A DNA stretch of 64,000 bases, taken from contig OX327683.1 in NCBI GenBank assembly GCA_946807835.1, positions 30,439,001-30,503,000 on the forward strand, in the 5' to 3' direction. Position 1 is the first letter of the stretch. The number at the start of each line of letters is the position of its first letter. Below the pieces are notes generated by a model, which saw only the letters and a program-made list of their open reading frames with translations, did no database searches and had not been told where the DNA came from. The position numbers and the translations under genes were made by a program. The DNA is from Ailanthus altissimus. Its lineage: Eukaryota; Streptophyta; Magnoliopsida; Sapindales; Simaroubaceae. Of the stretch, positions 11,566 to 23,281 are shown piece by piece.

Positions 11566-13029
11566 TCAGGTATTGTTCTTCCTAAGAGAACAAATTTCTT
11601 CTTTCATGGCTTGCTGCCATTCTTTCTTGTTTTCACTCTTCATAGCCTCACCATATGTCCTAGGCTCATCATACTCAAGCGTGTAAGCAGAATTAAAAGC
11701 ATGAGCAACTAAGTCTGCTTGTGCATACCTGACTGGTGGGTTAATCATTCTCCTTAGCTTGTCTCTAGTAAGCTGGTGCTCTTCAAGTTCCAACTCAGGA
11801 GTTCTAGTCTTCTTTTGGGTGGACTTGGAGGAACCCACCGATGTTCTTGGTTCATCTTCAAGGATTTCCTTGTTGAAGTGTTGATGTGGGGGCATATCAG
11901 ATCCGTTTTCAGGCGCTACTTCAACTTCTATTGACTCGGGTGCTGAGTTTTTCTTGGTTACAGGTTCTTCTTTCTCATCTACTTGGGAGGTTTTCAACAT
12001 CGTCATCTCATCGAACGTCACATCACGGTTTATGATACTCCTTGGTGGTGTTAAGTCTTTACACCACACCTTGTATCCTTTTACTCCTTCGGGATATCCT
12101 ATGAATACCCCTTTGATAGCTCTAGGTTCTAACTTCGCCTCCTTAACATGTACAAAGGTAGGGCAACCAAATATTCTAAGATGGTCATACTTCGGAGGAT
12201 TGCCAGACTATTTCTCTTCTGGCGTCTTGAAGTCAATTGCTGAGGAGGGACTTCTGTTTATCAAGTAAGCAGCAGTCACTACAGCTTATCCCCAGAATGT
12301 CTTGGACATCTTCGCATTGGTAAGCATGCATCTAACCCTTTCAAGTAGGGTCCTGTTCATCCTCTCAGCTACCCCATTCTACTGCAGTATTGATCTTACT
12401 GTTCTGTGCCTTGCAATCCCAAGCTTGGCACAAAACTCATCAAACTCTCTGTTGCAAAACTCGAGGCCGTTGTCAGTTCTCAACCTCTTCACTCTTTTGC
12501 CAGTCTGATTCTCAACAAGAATCTTCCAAGTATTGAATACTTCAAATACTTGATCCTTGCTCTTCAACACATAGACCCACAGCTTCCTCGAATAGTCATC
12601 AATCAAGCTGAGAAAATATCTAGCACCACAACGAGTAGCTGTCTGAGCTGGTCCCCAAAGATTCGAGTGTATATAGTCAAGAGTCCTCTTAATCTTATGC
12701 TCGCCGGTACTGAACCTCACTCTATGTGCTTTCCCTAGCACACAATGCTCACAAAACTCCAAGGGCTGGAACTTATCTTCACCAAACGCCTTTTGACTAT
12801 ATAACTCCTTTAGGTTTCTCTCGCCTAAGTGTGCCAGTCTAAGATGCCATAACTTGGTTTGCATACTCTCATCATCTATAGAGAATAGTGCAGAACCACT
12901 CACGACTTCACCCTTAAGCACATAAACACCTTTGTGAGCACATAAACACCTTTGTGCTTCTCTCCTCTCATCACCACCATGGAACCTCTCAAAACTCTTA
13001 AAATCCCTCCGTCGATCCTGATCGAACAC
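11566..13029 (-). pseudogene. Copia-1 GAG-pre-integrase and integrase, broken
   Basis: 13029 to 12379 carries LWHLRLAHLGERNLKEL and CEHCVLGK (the HHCC zinc-binding region) and then the integrase core. The first catalytic Asp expected in HSDLWGP is Asn here (HSNLWGP), while TDNGLEF keeps the second. The frame stops at 12379 at a TAG where the family has a glutamine codon. Further stops lie near 12286 and 12209. 12069-11566 is the acidic linker leading to RT, ending in a TGA at about 11563. Confidence 0.87.
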
Positions 13030-14105
13030 CCATTCTGGTCTAAAGTCCCTAGTGAGATCAAGTTTCTCTTCAAGTCAGGAACATACCTAACATCTGTCAA
13101 CTCTCTCACTCGCCCATCATGCAGCCTAAGCTTAACACTACCAATTCCCATCATCTGACATACAACGTCATTACCCATTAAGACCCTACCACCACTAATA
13201 GGCTGGAAATTTGTAAACCAAGACTTGTGCGGGCACATGTGAAAAGTACAACCAGAATCTAAAACCCATTGTTCAGAGTTTATACCATCAGTAGCGATGA
13301 GTGTTTCTGCGCTGTCATAGCTATCATCATAGGCAAGCGCAGCATCCACTTTCTTCTTGTCCTGTGCTTTCTTCTCAGGACAGTCCTTTATGAAGTGCCC
13401 CTCTTTCTTGCAGCAATAGCACTTCCTAAGAGTCCTAGACTTTGACCTTGAGCCTTTTTTCTTCCTATCTCTATATGAGGGCCTTCCTCTTATAGATAAA
13501 CTTTCTGCATTGCCTTCAGCCTGCTTTCCTAATAACTTTGAGTTTAATGACGATTTCACATCACTCATCGTTAAACTCTCTCTGCCGTAGAGTAGCGTAT
13601 CAACAAAACTCTCATAGCTCTTGGGGAGTGAACTCAGCAGAATAATTGCTCTATCTTCATCTTCTATTTTGATGTTGATAGACTCAAGATCAAGGATGAT
13701 CTTATTAAAGGCGTCTATATGATCTTTCATCGGCGTTCCCTCTGACATGGACAGCTGATACAGCTTCTTCTTTATATGTAGTCTATTGGCCAACGATTTC
13801 CTCATATAAAGAGAGTCAAGCTTCTTCCAAAGATCTATTGCCGTCGTCTCACCTGCTACTTCCCTTAGTACTTCATCGCTCAATGACAGAACGATTGTGC
13901 TATGAGCTCTTTCTTGAATGTCCCTTCTTTCTGCTTCTGCTCTAGATGACTCTGGCGTCTTCTCTTCATCATTAAATGAAGCTGCAGTCTCCTCTAATGC
14001 CGAACCAAGTCTTTGGCTCACCAACAACGCCTTAACCTTCATCTTCCACAGATTGAAGTCATTCGTACCGTTGAATTTCTCTACCTCATACTTGGGTGTG
14101 GCCAT
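12900..14105 (-). pseudogene. Copia-1 gag and protease segment
   Basis: This 401-codon frame starts with an ATG 18 bp downstream of the primer-binding site. It carries the copia gag region (FNGTNDFNLWKMKVKALL near the start), a zinc knuckle CYCCKKEGHFIKDC, and the protease WVLDSGCTFHMC with the DSG active-site triad. The frame leaves register at 12917-12956, where a 20-bp unit is tandemly duplicated; integrase continues in another frame right after it. Confidence 0.9.
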
Positions 14106-14122
14106 GTTTGCTTAGAACCAAA

Positions 14123-14134
14123 GCTCTGATACCA
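14123..14134 (-). other. Copia-1 primer-binding site (tRNA-iMet type)
   Basis: Minus-strand TGGTATCAGAGC, the complement of the 3' end of initiator tRNA-Met commonly used by plant copia elements, lies three bases inside the 5' LTR end. Confidence 0.92.
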
Positions 14135-14137
14135 GTT

Positions 14138-14904
14138 TGTTGAAGCGGAAGCACACAAACAAGCTAAACAATTCACCCAAGTAATATAATAATGCAGAAT
14201 AAGTTATTGAGAAATAAAAGAGAGAAAGGGTAGAAGAAGAACACACAAAGAATTACGTGATTCGGTAACTTGCCTACGTCCACGACGGATCAAGACCACA
14301 CTCTTCTCTTATTATGAATTACAAGGCAACCACAAAGTATGCCTATTATAAGAAAGATCACAAAGAAAACTCTCTCTTACTCTCTAGGGATTTTCTCTCA
14401 CAAAGAACCACTAAGAATAATCACTAAGATTATTGTTGATCACCAAGATCTCTCTAAGATCACAAAGATCTCACTAGCTTGATCACAAAGATTGTCAAGA
14501 TCACAAAGTTATGTTTACAAGCTAATTGATAGCCTTTATATAGGCATTGGGATGTCCTAGGTATTCTCTATACATGTGGGAGTCATATTAGGGAGTCCTA
14601 GAGCAAGTGGGAGACGAAATTAGGAAGTTTCTTAATTTTGGGATACTGTTCCCGCGTTCAGCGCTGGGATCTCGTCGCTCCAGCTCTGGCGTACTTCTAC
14701 TGAGCGCTACGACGCTGGCTTCCTGGCGCTGAGTGTTCTGTTTTGGCACCGCGGCGCCCGCTCCTAGTCGTCGCGGCGTTGGTCGTATGGTGCGTCTTCT
14801 TGTTTTTCGCCTCTTTTCGCGTCCTTCTTCAATCCGTGTGTACCCTACACACTTGACTTAATCCTCAAATTATATTCCAATAATTTTTAATCAATATTCT
14901 CACA
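14138..14904 (-). repeat. Copia-1 5' LTR
   Basis: Partner of 9275-10035. It begins TGTGAGAATATTG on the minus strand next to GTTAT (14905-14909) and ends CTTCAACA before the primer-binding site. It also has the TGCCTACGTCCACGACGGAT block (14271-14290) and GCGCTG-rich patch (14655-14780). Confidence 0.92.
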
Positions 14905-14909
14905 GTTAT

Positions 14910-15803
14910 TATTATAACGGTCCTGCTGTTTAAGCTTTGTTCAAATAAACCAACTATTTGATTTCAAGACAGTTAAGTCGCTTCTATTTTGGCTTTAGTC
15001 AAATAGGTCCCTTGACTGTGAATTATCGTCACTGACTCTGGATTGCTAACCATGGAAACGCATAAAAAGAAAATAACACTCCCAAGCGTGTCTAACGACC
15101 CAAGTATCCCTATTTTTGGAAAGAATGACATAAATGATTGAGAAAATAAATAGCAATGGTCCAATATCTTCCAAGACATGCGCGGGTCTGAAGTGCTTCA
15201 ATCAACGGTGTGATGCAGCATGTACCACTCCACTCCTGATTGTTCTTAGTCTAGGTTTGAAGAGTAAGGCAACGGATTCGAGTTCAAGCCATAATATGCC
15301 AAACGCCACTCTATCACAACATTCACTTCCTGTTGATCAAAGCTAAAACTTATATGCATCTCTATTCACTACCCTTTTACCACTACCCTGCTCTATTGCG
15401 TGATAATTTATGCAAGTACCTTAAACAAAGGGGCAGGCCTTCCAGTCCCGGATTTCCCTGGCGGTCTATTATCTCATCTTTCGTGTAATTACTCTCTTCT
15501 CCCATGACTTCTCAGTAACTTGTGTGGAGATTGACTCAAAATCAGAATAGAGATGAGCTGACAGAGCACTAAACAAAAATTCTTATCTTATTTGCACGAA
15601 GATCATCCTCAAAGATGTGTAATCTAGTTACACATAAGCTTTTACTTTCATTTTTTTTAAAAAAAAAATCAAAGAAAATACAAAACAATATTTCACTGGG
15701 ATTTTAGCTGCATAGTTCAATCGACAAGAGAAAACAAGAAAAACCCAAATCCTTTCCACTTTCCAAGTTCAAAAAACTAAGTGCTTTTGCCAGAATCATA
15801 TTA
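14910..15803. other. Intergenic DNA, no gene seen
   Basis: Short frames only, none with a recognisable motif. This is the former continuation of the sequence interrupted by Copia-1. Confidence 0.55.
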
Positions 15804-16130
15804 ATGAAAGCATGATGATTCATGCTGAGTCAGATGCTGATGTGGAGGCTGAAGGGAAAGCAATTAATTTAGCGTGGCTGAGTTAGTTAGGAGTAGAACG
15901 TTATTCAAAGTTTGTTAAGATTTTTCCCGCCAAAATGCATCCACTTGCACAACTTGCAGATTCCTCTGTTTCTAGTAGCTTCCTCCTGTAAATCCATCTA
16001 AATAGCTAGCATTTTAGCTTTGTAATTTTATCTGAGCTATCAATAAAAACTTTCCCTTACTTTTTTTCTCAAGTGTGTTTCTGTAATTGTTGTTTGGCTT
16101 CACTTTTCTGGAAAAATACAAAACTTTCCT
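15804..16130 (+). repeat. Possible solo LTR or LTR fragment
   Basis: The stretch has the base layout of a plant copia LTR: TGAAAGCATGATG near 15804, an AATAAA within CAATAAAAAC near 16040, then a T-rich segment and AAATACA near 16120. No partner copy or target duplication was found, so this is a weak call. Confidence 0.25.
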
Positions 16131-16311
16131 GAAAAAATCTGCTCTTTACAGATCCTTTGATTTGTTTCTATTACAAGCAACTGAACTATCAGATGGGTTA
16201 ACAAGAAGAGAAGTTTCAAAGCAAGCTTGTGATGAGCATCGAGTTCCCTACAATCAGCATGTAACGAAAAGAAAACACACAATGAAGCAGCTTAAGAATT
16301 TGACAGAAAAC

Positions 16312-16583
16312 TGTTAAAGAAAGAATTTGTAGAACAGATTGTGTTATATTACTGAATTAATGTTACTGTTTCTACAACTCATACATTAACTTACAACCAA
16401 CAACTCTTTATATAGAGCTACTACCAACGATCATATGCACCACATAACTATACTAAAGGTTATAAGCATAAAGATAGAACCACTCCTACCACCAAATCTT
16501 AAAGACAAGAGACAAAAGATTCTTATTATTGAGACCACAATTTGCAGTTGTCCAACAACTCTAATGTGTCACTTGTTTCAACA
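16312..16583 (-). repeat. Copia-2 3' LTR
   Basis: Starts TGTTGAAACAAG on the minus strand and ends CTTTAACA beside AAAAC. It aligns with 22976-23276, sharing AACTCTTTATATAGAGCTA and CACATAACTA words. Confidence 0.85.
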
Positions 16584-16899
16584 TCCCCTCTCAAACTTAA
16601 TGTTATTGGATGAATATTGAACTTGCTTTTTAGATGATTGAATGAATCTATCATAGATGAGTGGCTTGGTCAAGATACAAGTTGGTTGGTTCACACTAAG
16701 AACAAAGTTGATTTTTAATTCTCTATTGCTCACTTTATCTCTTATGAAATGAATGTCGATTTCTATGTAATTAGTTATGGCATAGTAAATTGAATTTGAG
16801 GCCAACAAGGTAGCACTTTTATTGGTTGTCTAAATTATTGTAGGTTTTTCTAGTTTCAGTTCTAACTCTTGAATCAGTGACATGATCCAAGAGAGTTTT

Positions 16900-19800
16900 G
16901 CACTTGCATTTATAATACTTTGTACTCTGATTCTGCATTTGATCTAGCAATAACTTGTAGCTTCTTTGAGCTCAAAGATATCAAACTTTTTTCAAGGAAC
17001 ACAAGATAACCTCCAACTAACCTTTTGTCATTTATATCACATACCCAGTCAACATAAAAAAAAAATCCAACCAATTCAAGTGATTCTAGTTTCTTGAGTT
17101 CCAACCCATAGTTTAGGGCTTTCTTAAGATATCTTAGAACCCTTTTATAACCAGTCCAGTAAGAGTCAAGGGGATTGCTCATAAACTCACTTAATTTAAC
17201 AAAAGCAAGTTCTGGCTTGGTTAGTGTAGTATACTAAAAACTTCCAATAACACTTCTGTAGAGGATTGAATTATTGAAAGTATTTCCATCTTGATTGGTT
17301 AGTTTGATGCTTGTCCTCAATGGTGTGTGACTACTTTTGCAATTTAACATATTGGTCTTATTCAACAAGTCTCTAATATATTTGGATTATGATAAGAAGA
17401 TTGAGTTCTTTGACCTATTTACTTCTATACCAAGGAAGAAATGTAATTCATCAAGGTCTTTGAGATCAAATTAGGAACTTAGATTATTTATCATCTCTTG
17501 AATAGTTTCATCATTGCTTCTAGTGACTATTATGTCATTTACATATATCAATAATAGTGTCAGGTTCTATTTATCTTTCTTAATGAACAATGATGTGTCT
17601 GATTTTGTTACCTTAAATCCCTAACTTATTAATAAGTCTTTTAATTTGTCAAACCAGGCTCTTGGAGCCTGTTTTAAACCATATAATGCTATCATTAATT
17701 TGCAAACAAATCCTAGTCTTTTTGCATCTTCGTAGCTTTCTAGTTGGTGCATGTAAACATTCTTTATTAGTTCAACATTAAGGAATACATTAGTTATGAC
17801 AATTTATTTAAATTTCCACTTATTTATGAGAGCTAAAGTTAGAAAAATTCTGATGGTGTCAGGCTTTACCATTGGATTGAAAGTTTCATTTAAATATAAT
17901 CTAGGTGTCTAATGAAAGCCTTTGGTCACATTAGCTCCGTGTTTGACTTTGTACATCTATTTGTATCCCACAATTCTCATTTATGGTGTGTACGGAATTA
18001 GAGTCTAGGTTTGGTTTCTATTGAGAGTATTATACTTCTCTTACCTTGCATACTTTCGAATTCTTATCTTGAAGGGTTGCCTCAATAAATTCTAGTATAG
18101 ATAGAGGTTTTGAGTTTATGGTCATGTACACTTTAAGTTTAAATATACCAGCATTTGATCTTGTGATCATAGGGTGAATAGACATAGAATTTTAGTTTTG
18201 TTGTGATATTTGGTTGTATGTCTCAGTTGTGTTTTTGTCTTGTGAAATTTAAGGGCCTAGTGTTTTGAGTTTCTTAGCATTGATTTTCTTTCAATTCTTG
18301 CTATTGTAATGAACTAAAAGTGTTGACATTTTCTGATGAATTACCTGTTAGGAGAAAAATATCAGCTACAAATGGTCTGATATTATTTAACTTAGATGAG
18401 ATTTCTAAGTAGATGAATTTGATGACTCAGAGTTTTATTTTCAGAGAATGTGTCTTGGTCATTTATCTTGAATTCAAGACTTGACTGAAAAAAGAAAGAC
18501 TCTTAATTAAAGATTACGTGTTTTGCAATAAAGATCCTTCATAATGAATGTTGACACATATATACTTGTGTTTAGGACTATACCTTAAGACGACACATTT
18601 TGAGGTGTGGAAATGTTGTGTGGTCTTAGAAAATTATAGCACTCAAATCTAAAGAATTTGAATAGGGATTAGTCTAGTGAGTGTCTAAAATGCTTTTCAT
18701 ATAGTGACTTGTTATTCAATTTTCTTATGGTAATCTATTTATGAGATAGACAATTGTATGTATAGCTTCCCACCAGTATCTGAGGGGTATGTTTGCTTGT
18801 GCAAGAAATGCGAATGATGTTTTAGTTAGATGCTTATGTTTTTTCTTAATCTTTTCATTCTAGTGGTGTGTATATAGATATGAGCTTTTTTTTTTTGTTA
18901 ATTCTCTCAACTTTGAGGTAGTTTTCAATGGCCTTAAATTCTCCTCCCATGTTATTGTGCAATTTTTTGATCTTATGGTTTGTTAGTTTCTCAACTTGAG
19001 TTTTGTAGTTAATGAATGTTTCTAGGGCTTCAGAGTTATTAGTTAATAGGTAAATCCAAGTAAAGCTTGTGTGGTCATCAATCAAGACCATGTAATATTT
19101 GTATCCTTTATTAGATAAGATATAAGTAGGTTCTTAAAGGTTAGTATGCACAAGTTCAAAGGGACTCTTGGTTTTAGTTTTTGTTTCTTTAAAGGTCATT
19201 TTATGCATTATACCATATTGACAAGCTAAGTAGAAAGGAATTTTGGTAATTATCGTATTTTTATTGGTATTAACAAAGAGACTTGTGCACTTAGAGATAA
19301 TTTTCTTGAGAACCAATACATTTAGATGTCTTAATATTCTATGAAGTGTTTCCAACTCATAATTTAGTCTCAAGATGTTAATTTTCATATCTTTAAGTTG
19401 CTATAGACTTTGTGACTTACTTTTATCAAAGACACCAAGCCAAAAAAAAAAAAAGACAGACTCTGGACTGATAATTGTTATGGTGACATTTATTGAAGAC
19501 TCTTGACTTAGACATGAACTTAACTGACTTGTGAATATGTTTGACACTAAAATTAATATAAATCCTCTTTAGCCACTCCTAAAAGTACCACATTTTCTTG
19601 TTTCTTGTCCTTCACAATACATGGGATATGTTAAACTCTATCAAAATATCATTATCATTTACTAGTTTGGATATGCTGATGAGATTCTTGGTAATACTTG
19701 GCGCAAGTAAGATTTCATTCAGATGTAGGTGTTTAGTGTGTAGATGGTGTTGTGTAATAATGTAGGTGTATCTAATATGTGTAATGAGTAAGTTATATCT

Positions 19801-19910
19801 ATTACCTACTGTAAGTTTTTGATTTCTTTTATATTGGGTGTTGAGAGTGAGATTGTTTAGGTTGTTAGTGACGTGGTTGGTTGCTCAACTGTCAAGGTAC
19901 CAGGAAGAAT
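16900..19910 (-). pseudogene. Copia-2 pol remnant (protease, integrase, RT, RNase H)
   Basis: Reading from 19910 down: a protease remnant whose DSG triad is followed by a stop (DS then TGA, near 19885); GAG-pre-integrase at 19388-19134 (ILRHLNVLVLKKI); integrase core at 19091-18855 (LIDDHTSFTWIYLL, HNNMGGEFKA); RT with YVNDIIVT near 17565-17530; RNase H at 17182-16910 (VLRYLKKALNYGLELKK, NAESEYKVL). Intervening stretches are full of stops and shifts. The gene product would have been a copia polyprotein; this copy cannot produce it. Confidence 0.8.
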
Positions 19911-20129
19911 TATCTTTATTTTTAGTAGTTACTATACAAGCCTTCTTTAGTTGATAATTTCCACTTATCTTTGGCAAAAAAATCTTTCTTAAATTCGTGC
20001 TATAACTTTAAGGCAATATACTTCAGCTTGAAGCAAATTTGACACACAACATTAAGGTCTTTATTGCCAGCTTTTTAAGTTTTTTCATTGTTTTGAAAGT
20101 TTTCAAGATTTGAGTAATTCGTATATGAA

Positions 20130-22165
20130 CCACTTGTTAGGATTGTGCCTACGTACCATCCCAATTTTGTATAAATATTTGATATCTATACAGAGCATAT
20201 TTTGTTATATCGCTAAATACTTTTAATCATATGGCTTAATACATGTTATGCTACAGACTCTATATTATCTGAAGGAGTTCAGATATGGTCTAAAGGAGTT
20301 TAGACCGATGCCAAGAGTTACTAAACATCCCAAGAGTTGGAACATTATCTGTAATGAGACAAAGACCTCAGAATATGCTTATAATGATATAGTTGCAAGA
20401 GTTGCAATGGGTTGCTAGGATGTGTCATTATACAAACATGTTCTCAAATATATTGTTCCTGGTCTATTTCTACTAACGTAGGTCTATTAGTATATCCAAT
20501 TAATTCACATAGATCAGTATATGTCTATATCTGTAGAGTATAGTTGGTCGTTCCTAGCTGACCAGGATCTTGGAGATTGTATAGACATATGGGTATTCAG
20601 TTAGGACTGAGTACTGAACAGACTCACGAGGACCCCAATTGACATCCTATGTTACCGTCAATGGAAGGTCCTCTCAAGTTGAGTAGTATACGTGGTCCTC
20701 CGACCTGAGCACCATAGTGGGCTTGTGAGTGATCCACCATGCTTTGGTTTCACGCATGTCAAAGACCTTTCATGGTCTGACTGTTGGGTGTCGCTGGGCA
20801 TGATCCAATGCTCATGGAGTCCGGTACGTACAGATATAGGATCATTAGTTCTCATAGGGAGTGATATATCTAGATGCTCTAAGATAGTATCTCAAGAAAG
20901 TCTTATGGCCATACGCAGAAACCCAAAAAGAAGTTTCCACAAGGTTAAACAATATGGTAAAGAGTTTGCTTATACTATTCAATGAGATACCATTATGAAG
21001 ATATGTTTATGGATGAGCACATGAGAATTTGATGGTGTTGATTTATGTCCTCGCACATCCAAGATATATATGATGGAAGGACTATACGTATGCATTGTAA
21101 CCTTAACTTGTATGGTTCAACACGCTGATTTGTAATATTCGTGACATATGCGTAGGGTATTGCTCACAGACTTATGAAATAGTTCCATTTGACGAATCGG
21201 GCGTGGACTTAAGGAGTCCCGCGATAAGGAGTGTACTCGTTGTGCATTATAACATAGTATTGGATTAAATTGTTTAATCTAATAATATCCAGCACTACTA
21301 TAGGAATGCGTGTGTGTCTGTATTTAAATGTTAAATGTAACAATTAGTCAATAATTGTTATTCACTAATTATAAAATGACACGTGGTGCATTGTGAACCT
21401 TCGGTTGAGTTTACTTAGGTGTGAGATTTGGTGAGACCCATTAAAAGATATACTTGGTAACTATCTAAATGATCATTTTACACTATAAATATTTAATTAT
21501 TAAATAATCATTATATCTTTATTAATAATATAATATATATAATGCATGATAGTTGTCATGCATTATATATATAAATTTATTATTTTTATTATTTTATTAT
21601 TATATTTGCCCATAATGGCTATTATTATTAATATTATATTATAATATTATTTTTTTAATTCAAATTGAGATATATTTGTGTGAAAATGAAATGGAAAAGA
21701 GGAAGAAGCAATTTGAAAGAAATAAGGGTTAAGTGTTATTTTTTTTCCTTTGTATTTTCGTTTCATTGCTCTTAAGAAAAAGAAGCAATTTGTTGCCCTT
21801 CTTTTCTTCAACTGTTGGAGAGAAAGAGAAAGATTAGAAGAATCGGCCATTTTGGGGTTAAGGGTTAATCCCACATTGGATTAAGGAGCTGCTGTTCTAG
21901 CTTATCAAGCTCACCAAGTTGGTAACTAGAACTGCCAACAAGTAAGACTCCAGGCAGACTCTAAAGTAATACGTGTAAAACGTTACACGTACTGGTAATT
22001 TTTCAATTTTACCATTAATATATTAATTTAATTAATATATATTTATGAGTTTATTGTTTGTTTTAAATATTCCACTGGATTAAATATGTATTAGATACGT
22101 ATTTTTGCAATAAACACAGTTGCACATGCATATACACCCGTATATATTTAATCCCCAACACCACT
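20130..22165 (+). mobile_element. R2 solo LTR, nested in Copia-2
   Basis: A 2026-bp unit starts TGTTAGGATTGTGCC (20135) and ends TTAATCCCCAACA (22160). It is flanked by the 5-bp duplication CCACT (20130-20134, 22161-22165). The ends do not repeat each other and no primer-binding site, purine tract or pol sequence is inside, so a solo LTR is the simplest reading; a non-autonomous element is the alternative. The older copy is at 1639-2745. Confidence 0.82.
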
Positions 22166-22770
22166 ATTCTATGAGTTAGTGTTGTAAAAGTTGTTTCCTT
22201 TCAAATTTCCGTTCTAATTCTTCTTCTGGTTCTAATTGGTTTGTGCCAAATTGGCATTGAAGTTTGTTGGTGCATCATAAAGGTCTTTAGCTACATTTTA
22301 CTTTAACCTGTATTCTTGATTGAGTAGTATTGTATATACTTCAACTAGTGGTAATTTGTCAGCTCTTTAAGTAACATTCATATAGAGTGGGTCATATGCA
22401 TTTTCCAAATCTCTAAGGATATAGTCCAATAGTTCATCATCTGTTATTGTACATCTAGCACATTTGAAAGCTTCAGCCAAGCTCTTCATTTTCATGTAGT
22501 ATTGAGTAATAGTCATGAACCCTTTTTTAGTGGCTTGGATAAGACTTTTCAAATTGATGAGTCTTGCCTTTGAGTGGGAGGCAAAAAGACTTTCAAGGGT
22601 TGTCCAAAGTTAGTATGAGTTTAAGCATTCAATGACTGCTCCTAACATTTCTTTAGATAGAGAAAACAATATCTGGCTTATCAAATTTGGTTTTTCCTTA
22701 GCTAGACCTGATACTCTAGGTTTTCAGTGGTGATGATGGTATTGTCATTGGACATGGTTTGCTTTCATTA
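22166..22770 (-). pseudogene. Copia-2 gag remnant
   Basis: 22552-22367 reads as the UBN2-type copia gag region (KSLIQATKKGFMTITQYY, then DDELLDYILRDLENAYDP). Upstream codons to about 22770 are interrupted by stops. Its C-terminal end with a zinc-knuckle-like CQICFKL lies at about 20055-20005, on the other side of the R2 insertion. Confidence 0.7.
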
Positions 22771-22975
22771 ATGAAGCTCATTAAACCATTGCTTCTAATA
22801 CTAGGTAGTACTAGTGACTTTTATAGTAGATAATTTGTGTTTATGAGCTTAATGGGGGCTAAGAAAACAAAAGAGTTTATAAGCATGTTATTTTATTGGA
22901 TTGTGATAGTGATGTTTGGAGGTGAATTTGTGTTGTTGAGCTTGATGTTATCTTGAGTAAAAGGCTATGATACTA

Positions 22976-23276
22976 AGCTAAAGAAAGAATTTGTAGAACA
23001 AATTAGGTTGTATTATTAAATTAATATTACTATTTCTACAACTCATACATCAACTTATAATCAACGACTCTTTATATAGAGCTATTATCAATAATCACAT
23101 GCACCACATAACTACACTACGGGTTACAAGAATAAAGATAGGCACTCATACTATCAACTTTTAAAAACAAAAGTTAAAGACAAGAGACAAGAGATAAAAG
23201 ATAAAAGATACATTCTCATTATTAGAATCACAACTTGCGATTGTCTAGCAACTTTATTATTTCACATGTTTTAATA
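22976..23276 (-). repeat. Copia-2 5' LTR
   Basis: Aligns with 16312-16583; about 29 bp longer because of extra AAAAGATAAAAGATA-type repeats. The inner edge lies beside the decayed primer-binding site at 22960-22975, the outer edge beside AAAAC. Confidence 0.83.
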
Positions 23277-23281
23277 AAAAC

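Larger units (their letters stand above)
9270..14909 (-). mobile_element. Copia-1: full-length Ty1/copia LTR retrotransposon, degenerate
   Basis: A 5-bp target duplication GTTAT (9270-9274, 14905-14909) bounds LTRs of about 760 bp that start TGTGAGAATATTG and end CTTCAACA on the minus strand. A primer-binding site TGGTATCAGAGC (14123-14134) and a purine-rich tract (10036-10050) mark the direction. The order gag, protease, integrase, reverse transcriptase, RNase H is that of Ty1/copia. Coding capacity is lost through several stops and frameshifts. The first 100 aligned LTR bases differ at 9 positions by hand count, mostly transitions, so the insertion is not recent. The gag and RT sequences resemble TNT1-94-type annotations; the lineage is not proven. 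Confidence 0.93.
16307..23281 (-). mobile_element. Copia-2: Ty1/copia retrotransposon with a nested R2 insertion
   Basis: Target duplication AAAAC (16307-16311, 23277-23281) flanks short LTRs of 272 and 301 bp. On the minus strand the 5' LTR (22976-23276) is followed by a decayed primer-binding site, TTAGTATCATAGCC, and the 3' LTR (16312-16583) is preceded by a purine tract GTTTGAGAGGGGA. Gag, protease, integrase, RT and RNase H remnants lie in copia order. The gag 3' part is split by the R2 insertion at 20130-22165. Many stops make it inactive. Confidence 0.88.

Noticed and set aside
20692..20985. 97-codon frame inside R2
   Set aside because: The homologous stretch of the older R2 copy does not keep it open, so it is a chance frame in an LTR.
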